Source of the DNA: an uncultured Draconibacterium sp. | Lineage (GTDB): Bacteria; Bacteroidota; Bacteroidia; Bacteroidales; Prolixibacteraceae | Direction: 5' to 3' | Assembly: GCF_963675065.1 (NCBI RefSeq) | Contig: NZ_OY775906.1 | Location: forward strand, 2,768,001-2,832,000 | Length of the DNA stretch: 64,000 bases | Shown here: piece after piece, positions 1-7,371 of the stretch | Numbering within the stretch: the first letter of the stretch is position 1 | Layout: the number at the start of each line of letters is the position of its first letter | Translations under genes and position numbers: made by a program | Notes under the pieces: generated by a model | Seen by the model: only the letters and a program-made list of their open reading frames with translations | The model's database searches: none | What the model was told of the DNA's origin: nothing

Positions 1-304
1 GTTTTTGCTCGGTCCTGATCTTATCGATCCTGGCCGGATCATTGGATTTTTCGATGGGCTCTGTTATTTGTTTCTCCTTTGGAAAAAATCGTTGCTTAAT
101 AAGAGTGAACAGGTCTTTTATGAAAATTGAAAGCAAACCATAAACCAGTATTCCAAACAAAGTAACAGCAACAAAAACAAAGTTCGCAGTGAACTCATCT
201 GCTCCAACACTGATGGCGAACATTCTTGCAAGAATGCCCAAAATAATACATCCCAACAAAACGGATAAATAAATGACGATATTTTCAAAATATTTGGAGT
301 GCAT
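1..304 (-). CDS. Small membrane protein, 3' end outside the window (function unknown)
   Basis: An uninterrupted reading frame begins with ATG at 304 and runs leftward off the window, giving 101 visible codons. The product starts MHSKYFENIVIYL and has two hydrophobic segments at about residues 7-27 and 40-62. A charged, basic tail (KQRFFPKEKQ, then PARIDKIRTEQK) follows, so it should be an inner-membrane protein with a cytoplasmic C-terminal part. A GAGAAAGAG stretch just before the ATG could serve as ribosome binding site. The gene lies at the edge of an integrase-bearing island, so it may be island cargo. I do not recognise the family, and nothing visible assigns a function. Confidence 0.55.
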   Translation of the reverse strand, partial: MHSKYFENIVIYLSVLLGCIILGILARMFAISVGADEFTANFVFVAVTLFGILVYGLLSIFIKDLFTLIKQRFFPKEKQITEPIEKSNDPARIDKIRTEQK

Positions 305-995
305 CTCTTTCTCAGCTGACTTTTAAGTGCAGGACTACAAGCTTCTGTAATTATGTGGTTTTTATTAAATCTAATTAATGATATGTGTTTCTAACTATTG
401 CAAGGTAAGAAATGTAAACTGAATGTAATAAAAAGTGTCTGCTTTTTGAGTGTTGTTACTTAAACCAATAAGTAATAATTGAAAGTAAAGAATCGGAATT
501 GATTTTATTTGAACAAATAAAACATTCCTCAAAAGAAACGAAAAAAGGAAAAAAAAGAAAAGAAAGCAGGGGTGTTGACGGCCGTGGATAAAATGCAGGA
601 TTGCCACGGATACCTGTAAATAAACTAGTCCAACCTGCAATATTACTAATCCGCGGCATTCATCTTGATCTTGCATTTTTCCCAGCCTGGCTTTGTGGGG
701 AGGCCGGCGACCTTGGGTTTCTTTTTTGTTTTTCCACCTGTTAAAGCTTTAAAACCTGTAAAATCGTTATTTGTGGGCGGCCTAAGGAAAAGTGCAGGAC
801 TGTAGTGAAGCGAAAGGATGGCTCTTTTACGTGCGGTGCCTGAAGGCGTTTTTCGCTGTAACGGTGGAAGAAGCGACCGTTCTCCGTGAGTGGGCGAACG
901 GGATCAGGGAGTGTTGGAGCCGGTCAGGGGAAATGGCCGTGGCATTGAAAAAACAGAAAGATTGTAAAGGTCACAGATTAAATTCCACCTACTAA
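305..995. other. Non-coding stretch of uneven composition at the island edge
   Basis: About 690 bases without a convincing gene. The left half is AT-rich. The part from roughly 680 to 960 is clearly richer in G and C than its surroundings and contains several small inverted repeats, for example CCGTGG/CCACGG near 582-604. The 12-mer AAGTGCAGGACT occurs at 325-336 and again at 790-801. Short open frames exist on both strands but have no family features or plausible starts. The composition change suggests inserted or structured non-coding DNA. Confidence 0.4.
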
Positions 996-1133
996 TTATT
1001 GCTCGCCACTTATTCTTTTTAGCTGCCGGGGACTACGATTCATAACCACAATTGTTCCTGTACTACTTCCTGTCGCACTTCCTGTATTACTTCCGGTCGC
1101 ACTTCCGGTATCAGAACTGATACAGGAAACTTT
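996..1133 (-). other. Gly/Ser/Thr-rich 45-codon open frame directly after the stop of the upstream gene
   Basis: Continuing in the frame of the gene at 1134-2864 past its TGA stop, 45 sense codons follow before TAA at 996-998. They read as repeats of Gly-Ser-X-Thr (GSAT, GSNT, GSAT, GSST), then GTIVVMNRSPRQLKRISGEQ. The DNA is a 12-bp tandem repeat whose units differ mainly at third positions (ACC/ACA) and at one variable codon, which suggests translation. An ATG overlaps the TGA as ATGA, but in that frame only eight codons are open (MKSFLYQF). The tail could be a frameshifted small gene, a readthrough extension, or a former C-terminus. A diverged copy near 3375-3455 keeps the same Gly-rich character. 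Confidence 0.4.
1080..1123. repeat. 12-bp tandem repeats ending in an inverted repeat
   Basis: On the plus strand, units of the form ACTTCC(T/G)GTNNN recur about every 12 bp, in alternating TCGC and TATT versions. They begin shortly before 1080 and finish in the inverted repeat GTATCAG-AA-CTGATAC at 1108-1123. On the minus strand these are the Gly-Ser-X-Thr codons that follow the 576-residue gene. The inverted repeat sits a dozen bases after the stop codon but has no T tract, so a terminator role is doubtful. Confidence 0.6.
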
Positions 1134-2864
1134 TCATATCTGGGTTGCTAGGGAGTAACACGTTTCTTTATTTTTATCATTTTTGCAAGAGTAGGCCAAT
1201 TCAAATTTTTGCAACAGCAACTGTAGAATTTCATCCATGACAGAAAGTTTATCCGTAGTTAGCAGTGAAATCCCATGGTAAAATCGATTGTAGTTGCCCA
1301 GTTCTGTAAAGAAATTATCTCCACTACATTTTTCAAATAGAAACTCCATTTTCTCCAGTTTTGGTTCCGCATATACACAGAGGCTCCAAAGATTAAAAGC
1401 CGGTAAATAATTGGGAAAGTAGCTTAGCTTTGAATAAATAAAAGTCCTTAATATTCGTAGTACAGCTCGAGCAAACAATTCGCCCAATCCTTCGTAATTC
1501 TCATTTTCAGCATTCTCCCTTAAAATAAAATACTGAGCGGCCAATTTTATTGAAGAGCTGTAATAATGGTCAAGGTCAGGATATTCCGGAGTATAAGGAT
1601 TTTCCCAGTGAATGGCAGGATGATTTTTATTGGATTGATACCTGAGGTTTTCCGACACCATTACTTTTTTGAAAAAAGCCTGATGATAAAACAGATTTGT
1701 CTGAACCCAAATCCGGGTGTGTCCAATAAGCACGACCTCAATTTTACCTTCAGATTTTGCTTTTACAGATTGCCGGATCTGATTCAAAACTTCTGTTCCC
1801 AACCCTTTACCGATTAGGAGAAGAATATAGGTCGTGGTGTAATGATTTTGAGACTGATGAAATAAATAGATTTCTTCAACCTCGTGAACTTCTACTATTT
1901 TAGAAATTATTGAAGACAGCTCTTTATCTTCTGTTGAAGAATCGGGATCGTCAGTACTCTTTTGTATCAGAGCATCGGATTTTAGTTGTCTTTTAAGCTC
2001 CGAAAAACGATCTGAAACCAATTTGTGAAGTTTTACTTCTGCTTCAACAATACTCTCATATAAACTTTCATTGAGCTCTACTTCATCTCCATTTTCTGCC
2101 ACTTCTTTTGCTTTTTCGAGTTCAGAAACGAGGTAGTACTCCTTCCCGCTTTTTTTAACAAATACTCCTTCAACACGGGGTACAAAATGAGTCAATTGTT
2201 TGATTCTTTCATGCAAGTCAATAGCATCAAAAGCATGCCCGATAAAGAGTATTTCAAGGAAACGGATAGTATATTCATAAATGTCCAGATATGAAAGAAA
2301 CATTGCGGAAAGCGAACCACGACTTCGAAAACGATTGGCTTCGGATAAAAGGATATCCCGGTCATGATAATAGCCTTCCCTGTATCTTTTAAATCTCTTT
2401 TTAAAGGAGGCCCAGTCGGTTTCGGGACATTCTTTTGCCTTTGGGTTTTGATATATGATGGCTGACCTCCGGCAATAGCAGGCCATAAAGGGATTACCTG
2501 TACGGTATTCAAAATTCATCTTCCCCTGGAAAATGACATGGAATAATGTGTTATTCTCATTCCTGCTGTTGCGAATCCATTTTCGGGCTTCTATCCTTTC
2601 GACTTGTCCGGGGTCGGAAGTTATAATTGTAATATGTGCAGGTTCACTTGTTTTGGCCGTGTGATAGAAAATGTAGTTTATTGGGAATTCGTGAGTTAAC
2701 TGTAATAGTTTCTCTTTTAAATCTTCATTCTCCGTTTTTGAGGATACAGATTCCCGAAATGTTTTTTTACTAGAAGAGCATGGTGCAAATTGGAAGTATC
2801 TATTTACACTTTCTTTTTCTAATTGGGTGAACGACATGTTGTTCATTAAATTTGGACAATTCAT
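1134..2864 (-). CDS. 576-residue protein with two similar halves, degenerate nucleotidyltransferase/HEPN-like
   Basis: No signal peptide or membrane segment is visible, so the protein should be cytoplasmic. Two halves follow the same plan. A beta-rich stretch comes first (INYIFYHTA...HITIITSD at 62-84; EEIYLFHQSQ...YILLLIGKG at 330-354). A second strand pair ends in a QNP or ENP turn (105-140; 374-423). A long helical segment follows (about 151-224; 430-500). This recalls minimal nucleotidyltransferase plus HEPN fusions of Bacteroidota, but neither half has the GS...DxD nucleotidyltransferase motif, so catalysis is doubtful. The gene is divergent from a small XRE regulator and lies in the same island as an AbiE pair. 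A decayed copy of its 3' end is at 3375-3540. ATG at 2864 was chosen; ATGs seven and ten codons in are alternatives. The domain assignment is inference from sequence shape. Confidence 0.6.
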   Translation of the reverse strand: MNCPNLMNNMSFTQLEKESVNRYFQFAPCSSSKKTFRESVSSKTENEDLKEKLLQLTHEFPINYIFYHTAKTSEPAHITIITSDPGQVERIEARKWIRNSRNENNTLFHVIFQGKMNFEYRTGNPFMACYCRRSAIIYQNPKAKECPETDWASFKKRFKRYREGYYHDRDILLSEANRFRSRGSLSAMFLSYLDIYEYTIRFLEILFIGHAFDAIDLHERIKQLTHFVPRVEGVFVKKSGKEYYLVSELEKAKEVAENGDEVELNESLYESIVEAEVKLHKLVSDRFSELKRQLKSDALIQKSTDDPDSSTEDKELSSIISKIVEVHEVEEIYLFHQSQNHYTTTYILLLIGKGLGTEVLNQIRQSVKAKSEGKIEVVLIGHTRIWVQTNLFYHQAFFKKVMVSENLRYQSNKNHPAIHWENPYTPEYPDLDHYYSSSIKLAAQYFILRENAENENYEGLGELFARAVLRILRTFIYSKLSYFPNYLPAFNLWSLCVYAEPKLEKMEFLFEKCSGDNFFTELGNYNRFYHGISLLTTDKLSVMDEILQLLLQKFELAYSCKNDKNKETCYSLATQI

Positions 2865-3017
2865 CTTTATTTTCTTAGGTACATTGGTTAATAATCATTT
2901 TGACATCTTATTATATTTAATAGGTCATGCATTGCATTGAAGTTTTCTAGTTGAACGGAATCGATAGGTACTAAATCCGCTTGGAGCATATTAAGCAAAT
3001 AAGAATTGAACTATATA

Positions 3018-3033
3018 TTGTATTTCAATACAA
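3018..3033. promoter_or_regulatory. Palindrome TTGTATT-TC-AATACAA, probable operator
   Basis: A perfect 7-bp inverted repeat with a 2-bp spacer in the AT-rich gap between the divergent 576-residue gene and the XRE gene. The same half-site recurs at 3058-3080. Small XRE regulators commonly bind such palindromes in their own divergent promoter; binding here is inferred. Confidence 0.45.
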
Positions 3034-3057
3034 ATATATATCATTTTATAATATTTT

Positions 3058-3077
3058 ACAATACATTTTTGTATTGT
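3058..3077. promoter_or_regulatory. Palindrome ACAATACA-TTTT-TGTATTGT, second probable operator
   Basis: A perfect 8-bp inverted repeat 40 bp from the first palindrome (centre to centre about 42 bp), sharing the TTGTATT half-site. A further TTGTATT overlaps its right edge at 3074-3080. The centre distance of about four helical turns would allow cooperative binding on one face of the DNA. Confidence 0.45.
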
Positions 3078-3159
3078 ATTTTAACACAATCAAAAAGAGC
3101 ACTAGAATACTGTATTTTTCTGTACTGTTTTTTGATAAACTTATCTATTAAAATGCCTT

Positions 3160-3354
3160 ATGAACAGGATAAAAGAAGTACTAAAGGAACAAGGAAGAAC
3201 TCAAACATGGTTAGCTGAGAAGATCGGTAAGAGTTATGTAGTTGTTACAAACTATTGCAATAACAATACCCAGCCAAGTTTGCCAGTGTTGAGAAGCATT
3301 GCTGAGGTTTTGGATGTGGATGTTAGGGAGTTATTAGTGTCTACTAAGGAGTAA
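3160..3354 (+). CDS. Small XRE-family helix-turn-helix regulator
   Basis: This 64-residue protein is a single Cro/C1-type DNA-binding domain and nothing more. It begins MNRIKEVLKEQGRTQTWLAEKIGKSY, and the two helices of the HTH lie around residues 14-34 (TQTWLAEKIGKSYVVVTNYCN). The tail LPVLRSIAEVLDVDVRELLV is the usual closing helix. It is divergently placed from the 576-residue gene, with two palindromic sites in between, so it probably controls that gene and itself. Being this small, it could act as a stand-alone repressor or as the antitoxin-like partner of a neighbouring gene; the sequence does not decide this. Confidence 0.85.
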   Translation: MNRIKEVLKEQGRTQTWLAEKIGKSYVVVTNYCNNNTQPSLPVLRSIAEVLDVDVRELLVSTKE

Positions 3355-3374
3355 TTTCTATCTAATTTTTCATA

Positions 3375-3540
3375 AACGAACACAACATTTCCTAAAATTC
3401 TTCCTGTATCAGTACCAGCACCACTAGCAGTACCAGATCTGGTACAGTTAACTTTTCATACTTGGTTCATAATAGAGCAACATATTACTTTATATTTATT
3501 ACAAATTGCGTAGCCTAATTACCCGTTTTTTAATTTTATT
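3375..3540 (-). pseudogene. Decayed copy of the 3' end of the 576-residue gene and of its Gly-rich tail
   Basis: On the minus strand the codons before TGA at 3456-3458 read GYAICNKYKVICCSIMNQV, matching the AYSCKNDKNKETCYSLATQI end of the 576-residue protein. An in-frame stop lies just upstream, so the copy is truncated. After the TGA the frame continues open with TRSGTASGAGTDTGRI, mirroring the Gly/Ser/Thr-rich tail at 996-1133. In an ungapped alignment by eye of 1118-1178 with 3439-3499, 44 of 61 bases agree. The ATGA overlap is kept. A 16-bp palindrome, GTACCAGATCTGGTAC, lies at 3430-3445. The fragment suggests a former second gene lost by deletion. Confidence 0.6.
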
Positions 3541-3597
3541 AAAGTAGATCTATTGTTATTTCGTTTTTTTCTTTATTTTTACACCAATTAGAGTAGT

Positions 3598-4365
3598 ATG
3601 ACTACGCAAAACCAAACAAAATTAAAGACTCTTTTTGAGTTATTGAATCCCAATAATGTATTAACATCAAAATTATTGGATGAGAATGATATATCCAGAC
3701 ATTTAAGAAGATATTATCAGGATAATGGTTGGATAGAATCAATTGGGAAAGGAGCATTTAAGAAACCGGGCGATACACTGGATTGGCACGCTGGAGTAAA
3801 CGCTCTACAATTTCAGCTGAATTTAAATATTCATGTGGGTGGATTAACCACAATGACTTTATACGGTTTAGGGCACTACCTAAGATTAAGCCAGGAAACA
3901 CTATACCTATTTTCTCTCCTAAAAACAAGGCTTCCCAAATGGTTTACAGATTACAATTGGGATGTTGAATTATCCCATAAACCAACTTCATTCCTGCCAG
4001 GATCCATCGGGATAAAGCAAATGGACGTTAATGGAATAACTATTAATGTTTCAACACCGGAACGTGCAATTCTCGAATGTTTACTTTTGGCTCCTCATAA
4101 TGCCGATCTAGTGGAGTGCTACCAAGTCTTTGAAGGCTTGGTCAATTTAAAACCCAAACTGGTCAGTGAGTTGTTAATGACTTGTAACTCGGTAAAAGTT
4201 AAACGTCTGTTTTTATACATGGCCCAAAAAGCAAACCACCAATGGTTACAGTTCATAACACCGGATAAAATAAATATTGGCAGAGGAGATCGCATGATCA
4301 CTAAAAATGGAATGTACATATCAGATTATCAAATAACCGTACCAAAAGAATTAGCAGAATTATGA
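3598..4365 (+). CDS. abiEi: AbiEi-family antitoxin of a type IV toxin-antitoxin system
   Basis: A 255-residue protein with the AbiEi layout. An N-terminal winged-helix region covers about residues 15-60 (LLDENDISRHLRRYYQDNGWIESIGKGAF). The conserved antitoxin domain follows, containing HVGGLTTMTLYGLGHYL and the VSTPERAILECLL motif near residue 160. The stop overlaps the start of the next gene by ATGA at 4362-4365, the classic arrangement for this pair. In the family the antitoxin represses its own promoter and counteracts the nucleotidyltransferase toxin without forming a stable complex. A TTTATTTTTACACC sequence about 20 bases before the start resembles a Bacteroidota minus-7 element. Identification is strong because toxin and antitoxin are both intact and adjacent. 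Confidence 0.88.
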   Translation: MTTQNQTKLKTLFELLNPNNVLTSKLLDENDISRHLRRYYQDNGWIESIGKGAFKKPGDTLDWHAGVNALQFQLNLNIHVGGLTTMTLYGLGHYLRLSQETLYLFSLLKTRLPKWFTDYNWDVELSHKPTSFLPGSIGIKQMDVNGITINVSTPERAILECLLLAPHNADLVECYQVFEGLVNLKPKLVSELLMTCNSVKVKRLFLYMAQKANHQWLQFITPDKINIGRGDRMITKNGMYISDYQITVPKELAEL

Positions 4366-5285
4366 TTTCACCAACATATCGGGCACAAGTAGATCTATTG
4401 TTACAGGTACTTCCGTTTGTGGCAAAAGAAGAATTGTTTGCCCTGAAAGGCGGTACAGCAATTAACCTTTTTGTCAGGGATATGCCACGCTTATCGGTTG
4501 ACATTGATTTAACCTATTTACCTATAGATTCCAGAACTGATGCTTTAAAGAATATACAAGATGGGTTAGGTAGGATTAAAACTAATATCGAAAAAAATAT
4601 TCCGAGAATACGAATAAATCCCGTTCCGTTAATTGAGGGAGCTGATGTTAAATTAAATTGCCAGAGACCTGGAGCACAGATAAAAATAGAGGTCAATACA
4701 ATCACCAGAGGCAATGTCTTTCCCACTCAATTAATGCAGGTTGTTGATCCTGTTCAGGATGAGTTTGATAAGTTTGCAGCCATCAAAGTTGTTTCAATGG
4801 CTGAATTATATGGCGGAAAGATCTGTGCTGCAATTGACCGCCAGCATCCGAGAGATATTTTTGATGTAAAACTATTACTTGATAATGAAGGATTATCTGA
4901 TCCTATTTGGGAAGGTTTTAAAATTGGGTTGATCAGTCACTATAAACCAATTGGAGAACTATTGAATCCCGTATTAAAAAATCAAGAATCTGCTTTTAAT
5001 AATCAATTTGCCGGAATGAGTACTGAGTCATTTTCATATCAAGATTATGAGGATACAAGAGCAGCACTGATAAAAATGATAGATGAGCGGATCTCAGATG
5101 ACGAGAAAAAATTTCTTTTAAGTTTCGAGTACGGAGAACCAGACTGGAGTTTATTCCCAATTCCGGTATTAAAAAAATTACCTGCAGTACAATGGAAGCT
5201 AATAAACATCAATAAACTAAAAGAGCAGAACTACAAAAAGCATCAATCAAAAATTGATTATCTGAAAAGTGTTCTAAAATTATAA
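4362..5285 (+). CDS. abiEii: AbiEii/AbiGii-family nucleotidyltransferase toxin
   Basis: A 307-residue DNA-polymerase-beta-like nucleotidyltransferase. The catalytic region is clear: KGGTAINLF at residues 29-37 is the GS-type motif and VDIDLTY at 46-52 supplies two aspartates (47 and 49). A third segment, GGKICAAIDRQHPRDIFDVKLLL near 147-170, fits the conserved helix of the family. Known AbiEii toxins transfer nucleotides to tRNA or other targets and cause growth arrest that limits phage spread. The gene is translationally coupled to abiEi by a 4-base overlap. It belongs to the island bounded by the recombinase gene immediately downstream on the other strand. Confidence 0.9.
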   Translation: MISPTYRAQVDLLLQVLPFVAKEELFALKGGTAINLFVRDMPRLSVDIDLTYLPIDSRTDALKNIQDGLGRIKTNIEKNIPRIRINPVPLIEGADVKLNCQRPGAQIKIEVNTITRGNVFPTQLMQVVDPVQDEFDKFAAIKVVSMAELYGGKICAAIDRQHPRDIFDVKLLLDNEGLSDPIWEGFKIGLISHYKPIGELLNPVLKNQESAFNNQFAGMSTESFSYQDYEDTRAALIKMIDERISDDEKKFLLSFEYGEPDWSLFPIPVLKKLPAVQWKLININKLKEQNYKKHQSKIDYLKSVLKL

Positions 5286-5299
5286 GTAACATTGAAAGG

Positions 5300-6559
5300 C
5301 TATTCACCTATGTTCTTGATGTCATCTAATTTTATGGCTTGTGCTGCCTTGTTTTTCTTCTCGTCCACCACTTTTGCATAAATCTGAGTGGTTTTTACAT
5401 TCGTATGTCCAAGCATTTTACTAACCGTATAGATATCTGTTCCGCTTGATAATTGTAAGGTTGCAAATGTATGTCTGAAATTATGAAATGTGATCTTCTT
5501 TTTGATACCTGCAGCTTCAATCCAATTTTTTAATGGTCTAGAAATCCATGCCGGCCCCGGCAAATCTTCAAAGACTAATTGCTCTGGTGTTCCTACTTCC
5601 CCACAAAGCTGCAAGGCTTGTTCTGAAATCGGAGTATACTCAAATCCTTTGGTTTTCTGTTGTGTAAATTGTAATCGCGCTTGATTTCCATCAACGATAA
5701 TTTCGTTCCATTTTAATTGTTGGATATCAATGAGACGCAATCCGGTAAGGGCAGAAAAAAGCGCAGCTCTTTTAAGAACGTCTCGCTCACAGGGAGTCGC
5801 TACTAGCTTATTTAATTCCTCTACGGTTAGGTATTCCCTACGAGATTCCTGCCACTGAATCCCTTTTATCTTGGCAGATAAATTGATAGCCAGATAACCA
5901 TCAATGAAGGCCTGCTTAAGCGCTGCCTTAAAAACAGAAAAGTAGGTGGATGCGGAATTATGCGATAGCTTACCACCTTTGTTGCCCCCTCGTGGTGCTG
6001 ACAAGAGAAAAAGTCTGAAATTTTCAGCCAGACTTAAATTTAATTCTGAGAATAAAAGTATATCTCCTGCATATAGTTTTAGGAACTCAATGGAACGTTC
6101 CCAATTTATCAAAATAGATTTCGAGCTATTTGAATGACGTTTATAAGTTACTTTGGTAAAGTAATCGATAAAATTCTGCTGTAATCGTTCCTTTTGCTCA
6201 GCCTGAGCGCTTTCGGTACCATTGTATAGATCCGCATGATCATATTCGCGTTGTCGGAGCTTACGAACGCCATCAGCATATAACATGCTTTCTCTATCAA
6301 CTTCACTCTTACAAATAATTATTCCATTATCATCGCGTTTAGGCTTGTAGGTCTTTATTCCCTCGGTGTTAATCCGAACATTCCCCTTTTTATTCCATAC
6401 CACTGTAGTTACACTCCTATTGAGGTATTCTCGAATACGTTGAGGCGTTTTCTTTCCTGGAACAAATACGGGATAACTTTCTAAATAAATGTACCACTCA
6501 TTTCTATTTTCAGCCTTACGAAGCCTAACGGTTACTTTAGTTTTTGATAATTGTTTCAT
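5300..6559 (-). CDS. Tyrosine-type site-specific recombinase (integrase)
   Basis: A 419-residue integrase of the type found in Bacteroidota mobile elements. The first part holds an arm-binding region (about 1-110) and a SAM-like core-binding domain (about 125-235). The catalytic domain shows the first arginine in SALTGLRLIDIQQ (near 275), the HxxR box in HNFRHTFATLQL (His359, Arg362), a histidine in LGHTN (385) and the nucleophile tyrosine in TQIYAK (394). All expected catalytic residues are therefore present. It is convergent with the AbiE pair and is preceded by the excisionase-like gene at 6571, with an 11-base gap, so the two are probably co-transcribed. It most likely integrates and excises the island to its left. 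Confidence 0.92.
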   Translation of the reverse strand: MKQLSKTKVTVRLRKAENRNEWYIYLESYPVFVPGKKTPQRIREYLNRSVTTVVWNKKGNVRINTEGIKTYKPKRDDNGIIICKSEVDRESMLYADGVRKLRQREYDHADLYNGTESAQAEQKERLQQNFIDYFTKVTYKRHSNSSKSILINWERSIEFLKLYAGDILLFSELNLSLAENFRLFLLSAPRGGNKGGKLSHNSASTYFSVFKAALKQAFIDGYLAINLSAKIKGIQWQESRREYLTVEELNKLVATPCERDVLKRAALFSALTGLRLIDIQQLKWNEIIVDGNQARLQFTQQKTKGFEYTPISEQALQLCGEVGTPEQLVFEDLPGPAWISRPLKNWIEAAGIKKKITFHNFRHTFATLQLSSGTDIYTVSKMLGHTNVKTTQIYAKVVDEKKNKAAQAIKLDDIKNIGE

Positions 6560-6570
6560 GGGGTATTAGT

Positions 6571-7140
6571 TTATTTTATTGAGAATAACTTTTCGATTTG
6601 TTCCTTGGGCACATATACATACTTTCCAATCTGTCTTCTGGGTATGCTGTATTTTCGAATCGTTTTATTCACAGTTGAAGGAGACACTCCAAATTTTTCA
6701 GATACCTCAGCGATAGTATAACATTCACTTTTATCATAATGCATTTTTACTGGTTCTTCCTCAGGCTCTTCCGCTAAATCAACAGCAGTAAACATTGCTT
6801 CAATATGCACACGACTAACCCTAGTCAAGCGTTGCCCTAAGTTATAAGCTGGAATTTTCCCCGATTTAATAAGGCGGCGAATAGTATCTTTTGATATACC
6901 AAAAAGAACAGTCGCTTCTGAAACAGAAATAAATGGACGAGTTTGAATTTCGACAATCTTATCAATCGAGTCTTCCAAAAATACTTGCTTTTGCTCTGCC
7001 TCCTTTGCTCGTCTTTTTTTCTCTCTTCCTGATTTATTTACACAGTAAGGACTACAAAAGCGAGTGGTAACGGTTTTAGCTTCGAAAGGCTTCCCACATT
7101 GCTCACAAATCTTTGGTAATTTCAATTGACTTTTTGCCAT
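6571..7140 (-). CDS. Excisionase-like protein with a zinc-ribbon and two helix-turn-helix units
   Basis: A 189-residue protein. Near the N-terminus CEQCGKPF...RFCSPYC forms a four-cysteine zinc site (about residues 12-34). Two MerR/excisionase-type HTH modules follow: ISVSEATVLFGISKDTIRRLIKSGKIPAYNLG (about 73-105) and CYTIAEVSEKFGVSPSTVNKTIRKYSIPRRQIG (about 140-172). Such proteins bind DNA arms next to an integrase gene and steer excision. The frame is open back to 7221, but ATG at 7140 is preferred because GGAGAAAGA precedes it directly and the protein then begins MAKSQLKLPKIC. It lies 11 bases upstream of the integrase gene. Confidence 0.82.
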   Translation of the reverse strand: MAKSQLKLPKICEQCGKPFEAKTVTTRFCSPYCVNKSGREKKRRAKEAEQKQVFLEDSIDKIVEIQTRPFISVSEATVLFGISKDTIRRLIKSGKIPAYNLGQRLTRVSRVHIEAMFTAVDLAEEPEEEPVKMHYDKSECYTIAEVSEKFGVSPSTVNKTIRKYSIPRRQIGKYVYVPKEQIEKLFSIK

Positions 7141-7205
7141 TCTTTCTCCAGTTTTTAGCCTCGTTATACAAAATAAGCACACATAAGACATAATAAGACC
7201 GTTTA

Positions 7206-7256
7206 ACGCGCACATTAACATCGAATAGCGCGCGTATCAAATATGGTACAAATATA
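7206..7256 (-). promoter_or_regulatory. Possible promoter and leader hairpin of the excisionase-integrase unit
   Basis: On the minus strand TATATTTG (7249-7256) matches the Bacteroidota minus-7 consensus TAnnTTTG, with TTTG 16 bases further upstream. That spacing is slightly short. Downstream, ACGCGC (7206-7211) pairs with GCGCGT (7230-7235), a GC-only stem in AT-rich surroundings that could regulate the leader of about 100 bases. Confidence 0.35.
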
Positions 7257-7306
7257 TGACAAAAAATAATAACAAACTATTTAGATAAATAATTTCTTGC
7301 AAATAA

Positions 7307-7339
7307 AAAACGCAGTAAATCAAAGACTTACTGCGTTTT
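7307..7339 (-). terminator. Rho-independent terminator after dnaK
   Basis: AAAACGCAGTAA (7307-7318) pairs perfectly with TTACTGCGTTTT (7328-7339) across a 9-base loop. Read on the minus strand the stem is followed by a TTTTTTATTT run, as expected for the 3' end of dnaK 35 bases away. Confidence 0.85.
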
Positions 7340-7371
7340 GCTAATTATTGAATATTGTTAATAATCGCTAT

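Noticed and set aside
395..676. Two minus-strand open frames of 67 and 93 codons
   Set aside because: They overlap in different frames, are built on poly-T and low-complexity codons, and show no family feature or start signal.
792..995. 67-codon plus-strand frame in the GC-shifted segment
   Set aside because: Charged residues look protein-like, but there is no recognisable domain, no ribosome binding site, and the segment is full of small inverted repeats.
1134..1136. Selenocysteine insertion at the TGA
   Set aside because: A Sec codon would explain readthrough, but no bacterial SECIS-like hairpin is seen right after the TGA and no selenium genes are in the window.
1134..2864. Identification as RteC-like tetracycline-element regulator
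   Set aside because: The gene is on a mobile island of Bacteroidota, but length and motifs do not fit RteC, and no rteA/rteB genes are visible.
3006..3218. 70-codon frame starting in the operator region
   Set aside because: It runs through the palindromes and overlaps the start of the XRE gene; its composition is that of AT-rich non-coding DNA.
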